DNA of 64,000 nt, taken from contig NZ_CP109178.1 in assembly GCF_036248255.1 (NCBI RefSeq), positions 2,356,001 through 2,420,000 on the forward strand, read 5' to 3'. Origin of the DNA: Streptomyces sp. NBC_01717. Its GTDB lineage: Bacteria; Actinomycetota; Actinomycetes; Streptomycetales; Streptomycetaceae. The notes under the pieces are model-generated. The model was not told the DNA's origin. It saw only the letters and a program-made list of their open reading frames with translations, and did no database searches. The position numbers and the translations under genes are program-made. Below are positions 62,918 to 64,000 of this stretch, one piece after another. Each line of letters starts with the position of its first letter. Within the stretch, counting starts at the first letter, position 1.

Positions 62918-63012
62918 TCTGACCTGGGGTTTCTTGCAAGGTCGTCTACGTTGACATGCCCTCGCCCGCGTTGGCCAGTCTTTCCGCGATCTTTCCTGTC
63001 TGCCCCCGGCGA
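62918..63012. repeat. Conserved ~94-bp intergenic block, copy B
   Basis: Same arrangement as 10277-10370: TCTGACCTGG, ACGTTGACATG, CCAGTC after 16 bp, GTCTGCC after a further 17 bp. TTGACA is at 62951-62956 on the plus strand. It lies between the divergent DUF317-like gene and the gene at 63129, so it could be a shared promoter or operator. Confidence 0.6.
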
Positions 63013-63059
63013 ACTGCTATTCCAAGTCACTTCGCGTCGAACTCACGAAGTCACCCGAC

Positions 63060-63111
63060 GGGAAACGGGTGGCCGACCGGGGGCCTATAGGTGCATGCTG
63101 GCCCGTTTCCC
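63060..63111 (+). promoter_or_regulatory. Inverted repeat in the leader of the last gene
   Basis: GGGAAACGGG (63060-63069) and CCCGTTTCCC (63102-63111) pair perfectly, 32 bp apart, ending ten bases before the GAGGAG ribosome binding site. Either an operator or an mRNA stem controlling translation of the gene at 63129. Confidence 0.45.
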
Positions 63112-63128
63112 ATCGTGAGGAGAAGTAC

Positions 63129-64000
63129 ATGGAGATCCGGCCGCTTGAGGATTTGCGCGCCGCGGACGATCTATCGCTGGCGTTCAACCCCTATGGGCTC
63201 GGCGGCCGTATGAAGCCCGAGGACGCTGCGGAGTTCCAGCAGCGGCAGATCGCCGACTGCGACCTGGCGAAGAGTGTCGCGGCTGGAACACGCGACTCCT
63301 TCGAGCGGCTGCGCACCGTCTTCGCCTACGGCGTGCTGTGCTACGACGTGTACACCATGGTCGGCGACCAGGCGCTCCTCATCTACGAGCAGGCGTTGCG
63401 CGACCGCTTCATGGAGTGGTGCGCCGGCACCATCACCTTCCGGCTCCCCCAGGCCCCGGACGTCTCCTACACCGTCACGTCGTACGACGACGTCAAGAAG
63501 TGCGCGGACAGGATGGCGCGACAACGCGCGAAGCTGGTCGTAGCCACCCACGCCATCGACTTCAACGGGATGCTGCACGGGCTCCGTCTGTGGGCGCGTG
63601 CGGCGGGTCTGCTTCGCGGGCGGCGCAGCCGCGCGGTCGAGGACGCGCTTGCCAAGTTGCGTAACTACGTTGCCCATCCCTCCGGCCACCATGTCGACAC
63701 CCCCGTCGGGGCGGCCCGAACGGTGCGGGATCTGGCGGAGCTGATCAACCAGCTGTGGGGGCAGCCCACTCCCAATGGGCGCCTGTACCCGGCCCCTCTG
63801 CGCCGGGAGATCGCCGTGCTGAGCTGGAACGAGTCCGGGCGGACGCGGATGGAGCCCGCCGACGCTCTCACCGTCCCCGACCCCGTGGAAGATCAGGAGG
63901 GCGACGAGTACCAGCACGTCGTGGTGCGGACCATCCCCTTCGTCCCGGGCAATCGCTGGGATGACGCTCACTGGGCGGAGTACGACACCCGCTACGAGAC
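63129..64000 (+). CDS. Hypothetical protein, 5' part (cut by the window end)
   Basis: 290 residues are visible with no stop. ATG at 63129 with GAGGAG six bases upstream. Segments include AFAYGVLCYDVYTMVGDQAL-type hydrophobic helix (FAYGVLCYDVYTMVGDQALL), KLRNYVAHPSGHHVDTPVGA and RDLAELINQLWGQPTP. The region KLRNYVAHP resembles HEPN/abortive-infection-type helical proteins with an R-x4-H motif (RNYVAH), which would suggest an RNase, but the family is not secure. The C-terminus is missing. Confidence 0.6.
   Translation, partial: MEIRPLEDLRAADDLSLAFNPYGLGGRMKPEDAAEFQQRQIADCDLAKSVAAGTRDSFERLRTVFAYGVLCYDVYTMVGDQALLIYEQALRDRFMEWCAGTITFRLPQAPDVSYTVTSYDDVKKCADRMARQRAKLVVATHAIDFNGMLHGLRLWARAAGLLRGRRSRAVEDALAKLRNYVAHPSGHHVDTPVGAARTVRDLAELINQLWGQPTPNGRLYPAPLRREIAVLSWNESGRTRMEPADALTVPDPVEDQEGDEYQHVVVRTIPFVPGNRWDDAHWAEYDTRYE

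Noticed and set aside
7515-64000. Everything right of murA as one integrative element
   Set aside because: The integrase side and the Mob/DUF317 side are suggestive, but no matching attachment repeats were found and the right end lies outside the window, so the boundaries cannot be supported.

Overview
The window is high-GC, codon-biased actinobacterial DNA and is almost certainly from a Streptomyces chromosome. The reasons are the gene families: a murA paralogue next to acnA, a conservon (CvnABCD plus P450s), WhiB, DUF6415-like and DUF317 proteins, XRE/TPR regulators, and GTGA/ATGA translational coupling. No searches were run; family calls rest on motifs read by eye.

1-7.6 kb looks like core chromosome: the 5' part of hemC, xylA, acnA and an HTH-MurA protein, with long hairpin terminators between them. 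The acnA upstream region carries an iron-box-like repeat and a perfect MarR/TamR-type palindrome.

7.6-15.8 kb is accessory. It starts with a tyrosine integrase (apparently CTG-initiated), an excisionase-like gene and the remnant of a second one. It then mixes small regulators (two XRE/TPR proteins, an RsbW-like ATPase) with cutA, a TrmO-like gene and a DUF6415-like gene.

15.86-44.4 kb is one long co-directional block of about 28 genes, most overlapping by 4 nt. It opens with a GH15 glycosidase and a conservon with two P450s, then a LuxR-type regulator. The rest looks like an unassigned small-molecule pathway. It contains a HAD phosphatase, two glycosyltransferases, a thymidylate-synthase homologue carrying the Asn-to-Asp change of cytidylate (hydroxy)methylases, a NodU/TobZ carbamoyltransferase, a P-loop kinase, a methyltransferase, two APH-type kinases, a histidine phosphatase, a sugar epimerase, an S-adenosylhomocysteinase-like protein, KdsB, six Nudix domains, an ABC exporter and a methyltransferase-Nudix-PCMT fusion. 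My best inference is a modified cytidine nucleotide / CMP-sugar product that is O-carbamoylated and exported. The last gene is fused in frame to a decayed TetR gene.

44.7-51.2 kb holds a DUF805 protein, a divergent SDR/TetR pair with clear operators, and a four-gene minus-strand operon (XRE, ImmA/IrrE protease, MAB_1171c-like membrane protein, amidase).

51.9-59.9 kb is a plasmid-like module: HTH Rep-like protein, zinc-finger protein, WhiB, SpdB-like membrane protein with a dense octamer repeat, MobC with an internal oriT-like pair of hairpins, and a relaxase. 59.9-64 kb holds a lipoprotein, a frameshifted membrane-protein gene, two DUF317 proteins and a truncated unknown gene. A ~94-bp intergenic block is shared between 10.3 kb and 62.9 kb.
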